DNA of 64,000 bases from Mauremys mutica (GCF_020497125.1 NC_059077.1:34733340-34797339); one strand, 5' to 3'; shown: positions 32,404 through 44,628, counted from the stretch's first letter. The notes: generated by a model from the sequence alone, not told the origin. Numbers and translations: made by a program.

Positions 32404-35400
32404 AAAATTATTGGCTTAATTGTTTCTTTACAAAAAATGTTGCTTTTTCTTGGATTTGCACCCTACCTTGAAAGCAGGCCTGCTGGTTTATTTTGCTTTG
32501 TTTTATCTGTATGAGTGTAGTACAATACCAATTCAATGTAAAGTCTTATCCAGGCTAACATAAATCACAAGCCCCTATGGACTGCCCTAAACTTTGTATC
32601 CCCCATCAATACCAGGAAGCCACATAAATGTTATTCTTGTTATACTGACATGACATACACTTCCAACAGTGATTTCAATTATTTAGTGCTGTATATATTA
32701 CTACTGTACTTTCCATTGTGAATGCTAGACATTGCATCTAAGGGTCCAATCTTGCAAACACTTACACGTATGAGTAACATTTCTCATGTGAATAGTCCCA
32801 AAGAGACACACTCATGTGTAAATATCTGTGGGATCGATCACTATTCATGGATCACACCTTCCTATTCCTTGTGGCTACTCTTCTGTATACACCTTTGTGA
32901 ATTGCTACATCTTTTGACAAGGACATTAGGCTTGATCCTTCAAGGACTTCACTGGTAGTTTTGTCTGTGTGAGTATGCCAGGATTGTACATTTTAGTGAT
33001 GGGGACTCCACAGACTGTGTTCATGCTATCCTAGAGTGTAAAGAAATCAGCTGCTAAACAATATACAATTTGTCTATCTCCTCCAGCAGCAGTTTCCTTT
33101 AACATAACGTTGTTTCCTGATTACAAGATGAGTTTTAATGTGTGAAATAACACAGATTTGCTAGGGACATTTTGGACAAAGTTCAAAATGCTGTTAGTGA
33201 TAAGCCCCTCCATGCAGATCCCCTTTGTCATGCTTGAAGGGAAGGGGAGTCAGCCATCTCCATGGCACCATCCCCAACTGCAAAGAGATCTCCCTAGTCA
33301 AATGGATTTCTGCCTGGGTAGGGATTTTGAGAATTTGGTACTATAATAACAACCTTTCTTGGGGTATTTTGATAGTTCCGTTTCTACCCAAATTAGACAG
33401 TGTCCAGGTGCAGACACCTTTTAAATAAAAATTAAACAACCTTTTTGGACCATGTCCTGGCTCTGTTTGAGATTTGAGGGTCTATTTGGGTTTGGTTTTT
33501 ATTTTATTCAAACCAGCATGATCCATTTCCATTCTCAGCCTTTGCTCACATACAGAAACTCCTGTCTCAGTTTGCTCCATGTTTCCCCTGAATACAATGG
33601 GCATGGAAGACAGCAGTTTAGGGCCCAGATAAACAATACAATATGTATTTATACTAGATTTAACTTCTTCAAACTGACATAAAATCAGGATGCAGACATT
33701 TAAATTAAAAGATTCAAACCATTCATTGTATCCCTTCACTCGACTAATTTCACTAGCGAGGCACTTTAAAAAAAATCAGAGGTTGTGAGGCATCAATAAT
33801 TACCTACGCCACCACTATTATTAAAGAGAGTTTGAGCTAAGCAGATCCTGGGGTGTCTCATGCTAGGCAGCCATCACAGATTTTCCAAGACCATCCCAGA
33901 ATGCCTCTGACAAATGTCGTCCTCCTTCTGTCCTGCATCATTTTTAGATTATTTTTTTAAAATATATACTTGTGAATGAAAGGGCTTCTGAGAGTGAGGA
34001 ATTAATAGCACCGACTAAAGCTGTGGTGAAGCTTCATTCCAATAGCTCTGTCAAAGCACCTCAGGCTTCACTGAGGCTGGGTTTTGCAAATATGGCTAAG
34101 GGAATTACATACTCAACTCCCTTAGTGCCCAGCCTTCAGCAATATATGCATGGATCTTATGGAGAAAAGTAATAGTTGTACATGTTTCCCTGCTGCCTTT
34201 CATAAGTTAGGTCCCCTAATCAACCAGATCGGTAGTCAGTCAGCTTCCTGGCTTTATAATAAACCTTTCAAACATTGAAGGCTCATCATGTTTTAAATCA
34301 GGTAGGAGCTGCAAATCAGGTCAGTTAATCCAGCTCCTAGCAGAGGTACTGTGACAATAATGCAGAAGAGAGATACTGCAGAAATTTTCCAGGTTTCACA
34401 GTTTAATCTTGCTCCCTTTCAGGATTTAATAGTGTCTGTCTGTGTCTCACTTTGATTCATTTCTCACTTTGCCTCTCCTCCCTTTTCTTCAGTTATTTAT
34501 TTCAAGAAGTGAGAGACATAACAGAGCCGATCAGACTGAAATCAGATGACAAAACTCCCTCCTGCCCCAAATAAAGCCAAATTATGAGGAGAGAATCTAA
34601 AAAATATTTAAACCATTGTAAAATAAATGAGATGGGGTAGGAGGGGGAAGAGAAAGCAGGACCACACGGAGATACAATATTGAAAAGGAACCTGTATGGC
34701 TATAAGTAATATTTTCCCATTCCATACATAACCAAGTTTCTTACTGGTATCTGGAGTTCTATTATGCTGAATTCTCAGCTGCAATCTATTGTATGGTATG
34801 TGCAGGGCAGCTAAGAGGGAATTCTCTCTTCTTTGGGCCATTTCCACACTGGCCCTGGTTTAGCCTTGGGACTGCTCTAAGCTACACCAGTTGGCTATGA
34901 ACCCAAAAAGCTAGCATACTAGTCATGAGTAAGCAGAGCAGTGTAGCACTCTTATACTGGTCCCATTTTCTTCTTCACTTCAAAAGATGAAGATTCCCAG
35001 CTGAAATAAACATGTTTAATGAACCCTGAGATCAAGCTGTTCTTGATTAAAATTAATAGGTATTCTTAGAGTTTTGCTCACAAAAACAAAGAAACAAACC
35101 CACTCAGCTTTTTTGGACTAGCCAGACCAGCAATCTGATCAGGTCTGGTAAATCATGTGTTCACAAATTCCATATAACGGAAGAGACTGGTTTGGTTTGG
35201 TTTTTCGGGGGGGCAGAATAAGTCTCTCTCTCTATAAATAGATATACTCGCCTTTCAAATGCATAGCTCAAGAAGGCAGAACACGTGAAGATTTAGTGCT
35301 ACCATTGTGCTAATTCACTCCCTCTGACACGTGACATAAGCTGAGTGTGTTGGCATAAATTCATTACAGCTTATCCTGTAATTATACTTCCCATTATAAC

Positions 35401-35690
35401 TGAAAAAACCCAGCATGTTTTGTCAAGAGCTGCTTTTGTAACATTCCTTAATGACAAACTGAGACAGTATCTGAGGGGAAAAGAATGAGTCAAACTGGAA
35501 GCACTTTTTCTGCAGTCAAAATCTCTAAAGGTCAATGAAGCAAAGCTACCAGGCTAATAGTTTCTGTCAATTTAAAGCTGAGGTGGGGGGCGTTGCTTTC
35601 TCCCCCATTTAGCTGCCTTTAAAGAGAAATTAAAAGAGCATTTTCTAATGTCAGGACTGATACATTCTTGTAGTGTACCGTGGGTACAGG
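32404..35690. other. Long unique AT-rich stretch, no gene recognised
   Basis: No exon, RNA or repeat boundary is evident over 3.3 kb. The segment 35370-35480 (ATCCTGTAATTATACTTCCC, ATTATAACTG) is CpG-free and ATTA-rich. Open frames of 60-85 codons on both strands are chance frames. Confidence 0.4.
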
Positions 35691-35930
35691 CTGGCTCTAC
35701 ACTACAAACTTTTGCCAGACGTGCTATGTCAGTCAGGGGTGTGATGAGCTGTGTCAGCAAAAGCCCCAGTTGTACCAGCAAAATTATGCTTTTATTAGCA
35801 CAGCTTCTTTCACTCAGGGATCTGAAATCATCTGTGCTGGCAAAAGCCACACTGAGCTGCCAGTATAAGCTGTGTCTCCACTTGGAGTGCTTTGCTGGTA
35901 TATTATACAGCTCTCCTAGTGTAGACCTGG
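35691..35930. mobile_element. MITE with CTGGxTCTACACTA inverted ends
   Basis: Starts CTGGCTCTACACTA and ends TAGTGTAGACCTGG, reverse complements except one base. Internal text is T/GCCAGCA-rich with weak symmetry. The same terminal motif (TGGTCTACACT) occurs at the 53343 element, so both are related non-autonomous DNA transposons. An open frame of 133-147 codons across it on each strand is not conserved coding sequence. Confidence 0.75.
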
Positions 35931-36929
35931 CTCTAGTTAGATTCTCACCCAGCTCCATACCAAATGGAAGTAAATTACAAAGGTCCTTTGCCGTTACACT
36001 GGTGGAGCAGACCAAGCTGAAAATGCAAGAATTTCTTTCCAGTTTTTAAAGCAAAGGCACAAAGATATTCATGGAAGTGCCTTCAAACTGGCAGCAAGAG
36101 TGAGCCATGGTTCAGCTGACAGCGAGATTATCCCTGAATTTGTGTGTGTACATCAAATAGGGGGTAACTGCACTCCTTCGCCCCCACAACACTGCAGAAA
36201 CCAGGGACGCTGGTAGTCCCTACATTCGGGTGAGCGTGGAGTCTGCTCCCTCCATATACCTGAGGGCATGTCATGCCAAGTAGCCAAAGAGATGGTGGGG
36301 GTCACGGCCCTGACCTCTGCCACCCACCCCCGTTCACAGCAGTCCACAGAGCTGACTACTATCTGAGTGGACTGTACCACTTCACAGATCAGGAGCTGGG
36401 AGAGGGACTGTGCGTGTTATGCAGAAATGTAACTACATGGCTGCAACAAAGCTGAGGTCAGTATGTACCTGAGCCAAAACCTTTTCTTGACTTCAGTTGA
36501 CTTTGGATCTGGCCCTAAGTCTCTTAATGTTACATCTTTGCTCTTCAGCTTTACACAAACAGAATAGAAGTTATAAATGTAACATTAAGGATCAATTTGG
36601 GAGATAAATTGTTAATTTGAAACGTGTCACACAGCTAGGCCTAGAGTTGCAAATGCATGGGGATTGATTTAATGAGGTAATCTGCCTCATCAAAGGAAGC
36701 TGCAGAATAAATCTTAGGGTGTTAGCAACACATCACAGTCACATACCCCCAAGAAAAGTTGATGCATGAAAAATGAATGGGGAAATGCTTGGGGTTGAGT
36801 GATCCTGCAGCCCGGAATAAAATGTTTAGTCAGCATCATGCTGAGCTTTAGAAAGACATCTAACTACACTACATACCAATGGACTGCTTTACAGAATGCC
36901 AAAATGTAAAACAAATCCCACAGATAGGA
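35931..36929. other. Unique DNA, nothing recognised
   Basis: No exon, RNA gene or repeat identified. Confidence 0.4.
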
Positions 36930-36937
36930 CATGCTGG

Positions 36938-37498
36938 CAGGGCTGGTGCAAGGATGTTTCGCGCCCTAGGCGAAACTTCCACCTTGCACCCCCCCTGTGC
37001 CCCCACCTTGAGCCCCCCCCCTCGTGGCAGCTACCCCCCTCCGCACTGAGGAGCCCCCCTTGCGGTAACTCCCCACCCCCCACCCTCCCCCCTGAGGCAA
37101 CCCCCCTGCCCCCGCTCACCCCTGCCCCGCCTCCTCCCCGAGCACACCGTCGCTGCTTCACTTCTCCCGCCTCCCAGGCTTGTGGCGCCTAAGCTGATTG
37201 GCACTGCAAGCCTGGAAGGCAGGAGAAGTGAAGTGGCCACAGCGTGCTCGGGGAGGAGGCGGGGCAAGGGTGAGTGGGGGCGGGGAGTTCCCCTGCGTGC
37301 CGCCCCCGCCCTCCCTTACTTGCTGCAGGCGGCCCTCTCTGCGCTCCCCTGCCCCAGCTCCCTACGCCTAAATGCCGGCGGCGACTGGGGCAACCGAAGA
37401 TCCAGCTGCCGCGGTCGCTGCCAAAGAAAATGGTGCCCCCCCAAATCCCAGTGCCCTAGGCGACCGCCTAGGTCGCCTAAATGGTTGCACCGGCCCTG
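36938..37498. mobile_element. hAT-type non-autonomous transposon with long GC-rich hairpin
   Basis: Left end CAGGGCTGGTGCAAGGATGT and right end GGTTGCACCGGCCCTG are inverted repeats; near-ends share GCCCTAGGCGA / TAGGTCGCCTA. Flanks CATGCTGG (36930-36937) and CATACTGG (37499-37506) match 7 of 8 bp. The centre holds a hairpin: CCCGAGCACACCG..GCTGC with TTCACTTCTCC left, and GGAGAAGTGAAG..CAGCGTGCTCGGGG right (about 37135-37255). No transposase. Frames of 60-115 codons here are artefacts of the C-rich sequence. Confidence 0.85.
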
Positions 37499-37506
37499 CA
37501 TACTGG

Positions 37507-38520
37507 ATTTTTATGAAGATTGCTTTTGAGCTTTCAGTATTTACAATACTTTCTGATAAGCATGAAAGAAGCCGTACACCTGTTGGGTTAATAATGCAAA
37601 GTAAGGACAAGGGCTACAGACACATCAGCTAATTATACTCGGTGATATGGATGATTCCAGCTTCAAGGAAGGGGATGACTGACTTAATAAGAAGCCCAGA
37701 AAACATCAGTTCAGCACTCCAAGCAAATTATTTTAGTTTGCCAGGACAAGCTTTCTCAGCCATCCATTGAAGAACAGGGCTACCCAGGATGCTCAGGGAA
37801 ACCTGAAATGTGGAACTAATCTCTTGTTGACTGATGGGTATTAGTACATCAGACAAACTTTATTTATGAAACCAGAATTGGGCAGCTGACAAAAGGCCGT
37901 CTGGGAGCAAGGAGATAGTGAGGTGGGAATAAGTGTCTGGAAAGGATCAAATATTGTGATAAAGAGCCTTGGAGACTGGTTCTGTCACCACTGCTGTGGA
38001 ATTAGGGGCCTTGGTGTCTAAGAAGATTTTGAAATTAAGGATACAAAGAAGCATGGGCTAAAAGAGAGGTCATTTGAGAGAGAAGCATTATGGGAAAGTA
38101 TAACTTCTACCCCCTTAACGGCTCCCCACCAAGGAGCAGGTAAAGAGTTCGTTCTAGGGAGGTGGGTATGTCTCAAGCTGTTTCAGCATCTTCAAACTCC
38201 ACACAGTCATTTGAGTTTGAAAATCTTTCTCCTGTAATTAAAATCTGGGTTGTTTGTTGTTGTTTTAAACAAAGGGGTAGTCAGTTATTTTTATGAGTGT
38301 TTCCATAGGTTCTGCAATGAGTATAGAAGGACATCTACCCTCACACCCCTGGCTGGCCCCCTATATAAGATATCTACTATTTTTGTCTGCACCTGAGAGC
38401 TACTCTCACAGTGAGAATCTACCCAGCACTAGCATCAGTTACAGATGCTATGGAGTCATGCCCTTCCCTTCCTCCATCCCCCTCTCACCCCGTCTTCCTC
38501 CCCAGCACACCCCCTACATC
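37507..38520. other. Unique DNA, nothing recognised
   Basis: No gene, RNA or repeat boundary seen. Confidence 0.4.
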
Positions 38521-38528
38521 CCCATACA

Positions 38529-38776
38529 CAGGGGCAACTCTAGGATTTCCGCCGCCCCAAGCAGGGCGGCGCGCCGCGGGGTGCGCTCTGGCGGTCGCCG
38601 GTCCCGTGGCTCCAGTGGACCAGCGGACCCTCCACAGGCACGTCTGCGGGAGGTCCACGGGAGCCGCGGGACCAGCGGACCCTCCGCAGGCATGCCTGCG
38701 GAAGGTCCACCGGAGCCGCCTGCCGCCCTCCCGCGGGATGCTGCCCCAAGCGTGCTGGGGTCTGGAGCCAGCCCTG
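38529..38776. mobile_element. CpG-rich hAT MITE with exact 8-bp target duplication
   Basis: CCCATACA occurs at 38521-38528 and again at 38777-38784. The element begins CAGGGGCAACTCTAGGATTT and ends GGAGCCAGCCCTG; the outer bases are complementary (CAGGG/CCCTG), and inner blocks GCCGCCCCAAGCAGGGCGGC / CTGCCCCAAGCGTGCTGGGG are related. Inside, GGACCAGCGGACCCTCC occurs twice beside inverted GGAGGTCCAC-type arms. The overlapping 165- and 238-codon frames are GC-rich chance frames. Confidence 0.87.
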
Positions 38777-38784
38777 CCCATACA

Positions 38785-39404
38785 CCATAGTGGTGTGATT
38801 GTTGATGGAGGAAAAAGCCTGATTGCATCTGCCACGTTTCCACCAGTAGAGAGCTTCCCTCAGGGGGAGGGGTGGACTTGTCTGCCAGCCACTTTGGCCA
38901 GTTTATGTCCATTTTGCAAACGTATAAATGTCTGTTTGGGACACAAAGTGGATTTAGTGAAGCAGAGACTCCAGCCCTTATTTTTTCCACTAGAATTTTT
39001 CTCTTTCCCATCTCTGCTCTCCCTGCCTCTCTCTCTATGTGATTTACATTCTCCCTCCCCTCCCCTGCATTTGTTATCCCATATATTCAATGAATATCTC
39101 CTTCCCTTCTTCTTTTCTCTTTCCTAATACATGGCAAATGATGATTTTGAGTTACAGCCAAACTTCACGCCGCCATCTTAGCATGAGTTCAAGATTATGC
39201 AGAATGAATTCACTCATCCAAAACTACTGATGTTTATTTGAAATAATTGAATCGGTTACATATTTTTTTTTACCTCTCTTTCTTTTTCATTTCACCATTG
39301 GAAAAACCAGCACTGTTCCTAATAAATTGTTTCCATTATTAACTTCTTTTGGCATTATTATATTACCTTTTAGATGGTGTCACCCTCAAGAGAGCATAAT
39401 TGTA
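38785..39404. other. Unique DNA with pyrimidine-rich tract
   Basis: CT-rich text from 38990 to 39125, otherwise nothing recognised. Confidence 0.4.
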
Positions 39405-39412
39405 CCCTAATG

Positions 39413-39631
39413 CAATGGGTTTCAAACATTTTAGACTGCAAACCCCTTTCCAAATAATGTAGTCTACTGTGTACCCCCATCTGAGATAGGGTCATAATAT
39501 ACTTATGACTAGATTGCCAAATCCTACTAAATAAAATGCCTTGTCCACCATTACAGGACTTTTCCTGTGTATGCCCTGATGAGAGCTCGCATACCCCTAG
39601 GGGTATTTGTACCCCCGTTTGAGAACCACTG
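39413..39631. mobile_element. Non-autonomous hAT transposon with exact target duplication
   Basis: CCCTAATG flanks the element at 39405-39412 and 39632-39639. The ends CAATGGGTTTCAAAC and GTTTGAGAACCACTG are inverted repeats with three mismatches. The interior (ACTGCAAACCCCTTTCC, GTACCCCCATCTGAG, GCATACCCCTAGGGG, GTACCCCCGTTTGAG) has the 'dark pyrimidine' style of this superfamily and is close in kind to 2110-2335 and 54923-55053. Confidence 0.9.
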
Positions 39632-39639
39632 CCCTAATG

Positions 39640-40162
39640 CATTTTTTTATTTATTATGTATTCAAACTCTCTTGTCCTCCAGAAAACTAGAGGGTTAATG
39701 TTGTGTGTAAGTAATATGGGGATATTCGTAGTCCCTGGCAGATTATATTTTAGGTTGTGATAAGAGAATAGAGAGAAGAGAAATACATTCAAGAAAGTTT
39801 GTGTCACACTGGACAGAGTGTTTTTTGGAAGCACTGAAGTTGTTGGGGATTTGACAGCCAAAGCTATTATCAAACAGGTGATTGCCAGAAATGCTCTGAA
39901 CCACGCCATTACGTAACCAGGGAGAATGCTCAGAGTTAATCGTTTCAGAAGGAGATAATGGTTTGGATTCTTTGGGGAGTGGGTATGTGGGGTGGGGGAA
40001 GACAGAGCTAGTTACAGCTCCTAGATCATGGGGCCAGTACTGTACATTAGAACAGCTGGAGGGAGGAGGAGCTGTTCTAACTTTCCTATACTGGAGATAA
40101 AGAAGTTGGCATAGCAGCTAATTAAGCTGGCTCCATACCCACTAAGAACTCTTTCACAGCCC
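39640..40162. other. Unique DNA with a hairpin
   Basis: At 40034-40094 is a short imperfect hairpin with perfect inner arms TTAGAACAGCT (40047-40057) and AGCTGTTCTAA (40070-40080) and outer CCAGTA/TACTGG. It could be a small MITE, but no duplication was found. Confidence 0.5.
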
Positions 40163-40263
40163 GGAATCCTCAGCCAGGAAGATATGAATACTCTTCATTA
40201 AGGAAGCAGGGAATCCTCAGCCAGGAAGATATGGCTGCTCTTCATTAAGGAAGCAGGGAATCT
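40163..40263. repeat. 47-bp tandem duplication
   Basis: The unit beginning GGAATCCTCAGCCAGGAAGA at 40163 is repeated from 40210 with two substitutions (GAATAC versus GGCTGC region) and followed by a third partial GGAATCT at 40257. A simple two-copy local duplication. Confidence 0.9.
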
Positions 40264-42285
40264 GTCACCTGGATGTTGAACAATGCATATGAAGAAACAT
40301 ACCTCCATTAGGTCTCCATTATCTGCCAATGAATAGGATACACAGAGGTCATTTGCAGACAGTTTGGCAATGTATTTCCATACCATCCAGAGCTTAAATG
40401 GACGCAAGTGTTCCTGTGTTTTAATTTGTGACATATTTCAGTTTGGAGTAAAAATATACTCAATTGCTCACTATTTATTCCATTTTCCTACAGCCTTGTG
40501 CAGCACACAGATGACAATGGAAATTCTGCCTGCTTTGAAAACACAGTAAATATATTTAAGTATAGGAAACTAATATGCCTTATAATGCAAGTACAATGAA
40601 CTGGTGCTTTACATCAGATTTTCACTGTCATAGCATCTGAAGAGCGCTGCTGTAACAGAAAATTCCCTTTGTGTGTATGTACTATGTAGTCTCAAATAAT
40701 TATTGTTGTTTTCTTTTTTCTTTTTAAAGTGAGTGGTAGAGATAAGAGAGGCCAGATTTTTGGTAATAGTAAAAGTCTTTCACCTCCAAAGAGCTGTTAG
40801 CCTGTGATGTTTGCTTAGCCCATTTCCTACATGTATATTTTCAGACAAACACAATTTGGAAGCAAGACCGCAGGATTTGTCTAACGAAATATTGCGCAAG
40901 AAGTTTAAACTCCATCTTTTCCTATTGCTTCATTCATTTCACTTCCATCAGTCCAATGCTCCATTCTGACTGGCCACTGGATATTTCAGGCCCAATTCAA
41001 AAACAACTGCAAAGAATTTTAAATACCCTCCTTACAAATTTCAGTTTCACTTCTCTATAGAACACTGTGGCTACCACCTCTGTAATTAGTAAAGTCTGAT
41101 TTCTATATGTTAATACAAACTATTCACATTTTCAGATTTGTCCACCTACAGGGGGGGAACTGAATAATTCAATGTCTCTCATATCTCTGAATAAAAATGC
41201 TGGGAAAATAATTTAGAGATGAAGTTTGTTAAACTGGCTGTTCCATTGATTATTAAATTAAAAACATCAGTTAGTGGTGGGTAGTTTTTTGTTTGTTTTT
41301 AAGATTTTCCATCTATTTGGAAGTGTACCTGAGTAGTCCACCTCTGTAAAGAGGAAATAAAGTGGATTTTGAATTCCTATAGAACTATTGCAGTTCTAAC
41401 GTATCTTTTTTGGGAAAAATACTCAAGATTTTGAATATTCACTGAGTTCTGAAATTTTCACACACACCCCTTCCCTCCTTCTGATTCCAGTGGATGATGA
41501 ATTCAATCCTAGTCACTATTAGTACAGCTGTACTAAAAGTCACAAAAGATGAGATTTCTGTAGCAAAGGCTGAGGGTCATATTACTGGAGCAATGTTTAC
41601 CTACTTCTCCAAGGCCTTGTATTTAGTCAGCCATAAATTACTCCTCCCATAACTAGAGATATTAGCTTTAGCTGTGACTCCATGAAGTGGTCTGCAGCTT
41701 ACTTGAAGAATTGTACATAGAAGGCAGAAACTTTGGTTACTCTATAGCAGAATTAAGTGCAGACACAGCTGAGCATCAGCATATTTATAATCACTTATTT
41801 TTCAGAAAGACTGAAACTACCCTTTGTTCAACCCACTCTATTAATTTACAGTGTCTGTATTCAAAACTGCCAATGGGAGGTAGGGAGTTTGGGCTGCAAT
41901 CTACACAGTTGGAATAAGTTTCATTAACTGTGGTTTTTTCCCCCAAAAAACATCTTCTCATTATTTCTCTTCACTAATGTAAAAAAAACCCAGAAGTTGT
42001 GAGTTAATCAGTGTGATTTCTTGTTTTAGTTTAAGGACAAGTATTCGGTGAGCCCTCAGCCTGACCTCTCTGCTTGCCCCTGCTACATGCAAATTGTATT
42101 TGGGTATGCAAACTGGGTACATTTGTCCAAACGTGGTCAATGCACACAAGAAAATTTTGACATGCAAACTGACAGACTGCTTTTAGCCCAGCCTTGTGTG
42201 ATGGGAAAAAGTGGGTGGTTAATGACAATCCTACAGCCAGACCAAATGTACTGTACACACACACACACACACTTTTGTCAGCCTA
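40264..42285. other. Unique AT-rich DNA, nothing recognised
   Basis: No exon or repeat end. A (CA)n microsatellite is at 42254-42272. Confidence 0.4.
42254..42272. repeat. (CA)n microsatellite
   Basis: Nine CA units between AT-rich unique DNA and the LTR-like stretch. Confidence 0.9.
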
Positions 42286-42289
42286 CGAT

Positions 42290-44210
42290 AAGTGCAACGG
42301 GGTTCATGGGATACAACCTTGACTGTGGTATCGCTGAGCTCTCTATCCCACCAACCTGGGATATCCCTCTCACACTCTGATGCTGTTGCCAAGCTACAAA
42401 CCTCTGGCAGGTACTGAACTTACACAGACATCCACAGGCAGGGACACACCCAACTGAGTTACATGAATGCTTTCCCCAGCCATTCATGAACAAACAATAG
42501 AGAGGCTCCAGCCAATTCCCCCCAGCTCCCGAGCCTTACACCCCAGAACTGTACGGTCTTGCCCTAGTCAGAAGCCTGACCAGTGTAAGTTCATTTCCCA
42601 GTCTGACCCTCCTTCAATGTGGAATAGACATACACTAGCCTTTGTAAACTGAGCTGAGATTTCCCAACCACTTCAACCAAAACACACCGTTTTAGATAAA
42701 ATATAGAACAGATGTCTTAACTAAAGAAAGTGATTTTAAGTAGCAAGCATAGAGATCAAAGTTGGTTACCTAAGAAATAAAAGTAAAGTTGCAGTCTGAG
42801 TTCTACAAACTAAACAGGATTTGAATCAAGCAGTGTCTCACCCTGATGGATGGTATAGTTCAGGAGTGGTCAAACTACAGCCCGTCAAGGCTTTGGATCC
42901 GGCCCGTCAAGGCCTTGGATCCGGCCCACGGGATTGCCAGCCCCGTGGTGCCACAGGGCTAAGGTGGGGTCTCTGCCTGCCTGGCCCCGCGCCATTCCCG
43001 GAAGCGGCCAGCACCACATCCCTGTGGCCCCTGAGGGAGGGGTGGGGGTCAGAGGGCTCTGTGTGCTGCCCTCACTTGTGGCTACCTCCCCTGAAGCTCC
43101 CATTGACCATGGTTCCCTGTTCCTGGCCAATGGGAGCTTCGGGGGAGGTAGCCGCAGGCGAGGGCAGCACGTGGAGCCCTCTGCCCCCCCCCCCGCAGGG
43201 GCCGCAGGGACGTGGTGCCGGCTGCTTCCGGGAACGACGCAGGGCCATGGCAGGCAGGGAGCCTGCTTTAGCTCCGCTGTGCACCACTGCCACCTCAGAG
43301 CCACTCCAGGTAAGTGGCGCCAGGCCAGAGCCTGCACTCCAAACCCCTCCTGCACTCCACACCCCAACTCCCTGCCCTGAGCCACCAGCCGCATCCCAAC
43401 TCCCTGCCCTGAGCCCCGTAACCCCCTGCCTTGAGCCCCCTACTGCATCCCTCCTGCACCACAACCCCCTGCCCTGAGCCCCTGCCGTACCCCGCACCCT
43501 TCCTGCATTCCAACCCACTGTCCTGAGCCCCCTCCTGCACTCCAACCCCTCGCCCTGAGCCCCTTCCTGCACACCGCACTCCATCCCACACCCCAACCTC
43601 CAACCCTAGTGCTACATTCATGGCCCTGCATGCAATTTCCCCACTCAGATGTGGCCCTTGGGCCAAAAAGTTTGCTCGCCCCCGTATAGTTCCTTAATAC
43701 ACAGGCTGGACTCTTTTCCAGCCTGGGACCACCCTCCCTAGTTCAAAGTCTTTGTCCTCCAGATGTGTTTCCAGGTGAAGAGTTGTGGGAGGAGTGAGGC
43801 CAAGTCATGATGTCACTTTCCCTCTTTTATAGTTTCTTCCAGCATGCTGGAAAGATATTTTGCTATGATGTGGTTAAGCAGTCTCTGTTGTATACATGCA
43901 CGCTCTGAGAAGTCTCCATTGTATACAGTTCCTGGGATAGTGGATTCTTTCCTTAATGGATGTTGATGAGCCATTAACGCTGTCTGGCTACTCCATTGTT
44001 GTACCTGAAATGTGGGTTGTGGGAGTTCCACAACGTATTTCAGTAACACACACATAGCAGAACTTCATAACTTCACATACAATGATAGAACATATAATCC
44101 AACAGGATATTAATGTTCAGCAGATCAAGACTTTTAAAATGATACCTCACAAGGCATACTTTGTACAGAACATATCATAATAATATGACGGTGGTGAATG
44201 TGGGGGCTCC
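42290..44210. mobile_element. LTR-like stretch interrupted by a hAT element
   Basis: Sequence left (42290-42853) and right (43693-44210) of the hAT insertion reads continuously and resembles the stretches at 21.3-23.8 kb: CAATAGAGAGGCTCCAGCC, ATTTTAAGTAGCAAGC, a TCTGTTGTATACATGC segment and final GAACATATCATAATAATATG. There is no open frame of note and no terminal duplication was found. Class and strand are uncertain. Confidence 0.3.
42862..43684. mobile_element. hAT-type transposon, 0.82 kb, with large internal inverted repeat and exact duplication
   Basis: TATAGTTC flanks it at 42854-42861 and 43685-43692. The ends AGGAGTGGTCAAACTACAGC and GGCCAAAAAGTTTGCTCGCC are inverted repeats (TGGTCAAACT / AGTTTGCTCG). 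The interior has a large inverted repeat: GCTGCCCTCACTTGTGGCTA, CCTCCCCTGAAGCTCCCATT versus AATGGGAGCTTCGGGGGAGG, TAGCCGCAGGCGAGGGCAGC, extending outward through TCAGAGGGCTC/GAGCCCTCTG. The right part is a degenerate array of CCCTGAGCC and TGCACTCC words. A 22-bp tandem duplication (CCCGTCAAGGC.TTGGATCCGG) lies near 42892-42930. Frames of up to 218 codons are artefacts. Confidence 0.88.
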
Positions 44211-44448
44211 AGGGTGCAGTTTTGAGTTACAAAGCAACCTAGGTGGCTTTAGCTCCTCCTTTTCTGTAGCCCCCCTCCCTACTCTGGGTCTCCTTCTATT
44301 GGAGTGGCCAGTCTAGCCCGTCTTCCATTATACTTTCTCAATATACATCTTGCATGTTATTCACTTAATCTTTCTAAAATATCAGTCACTACTTTTGTCC
44401 TCTCATTCACTGGCTTGCAATTTTAAATAATAATAAAAATAATAATTG

Positions 44449-44628
44449 GAGATATACCAATCTCCTAGGACTGGAAGGGACCTTGAAAGGTCATTGAGTC
44501 CAGCCTCCTGCCTTCACTAGCCGGACCAATTTTTGCCCCAGATCCCTCAGTGGCCCCCTCAAGGATTGAACTCACAACCCTGGGTTTAGCTGGCCAATGC
44601 TCAAACCACTGAGCTAGCCCTACCCCCC
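44449..44628 (-). mobile_element. tRNA-derived SINE with CR1-like tail, minus strand
   Basis: On the minus strand: A box TAGCTCAGTGG (44606-44616) followed by TTTGAGCATTGGCC, AGCTAAACCCA and B box region GGTTGTGAGTTCAATCC (44563-44579), then TTGAGGGGGCC and a body, ending in a tail GACCTTTCAAGGTCCCTTCC-like that mimics the CR1 3' end. This is the standard layout of a tRNA-headed SINE that borrows a CR1 tail for reverse transcription. Not a functional tRNA. Confidence 0.88.

Noticed and set aside
38411..39127. 238-codon open frame
   Set aside because: It crosses the CpG-rich MITE and a CT-rich tract, with no domain; several other frames are open in the same place.
43305..43320. Splice-donor-like CAGGTAAGT text
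   Set aside because: Inside the hAT element, with no exon on either side.
42821..43477. 218-codon plus-strand open frame with overlapping opposite-strand frames
   Set aside because: It lies almost wholly in a hAT element with exact duplications and is proline-rich from a C-rich array; not a gene.
43370..43600. Degenerate CCCTGAGCC array considered as a coding minisatellite
   Set aside because: It is the right part of a hAT element, with all frames equally open and no conserved product.
44560..44628. tRNA-like A and B boxes
   Set aside because: They belong to the head of a SINE, and the body does not fold as a tRNA.
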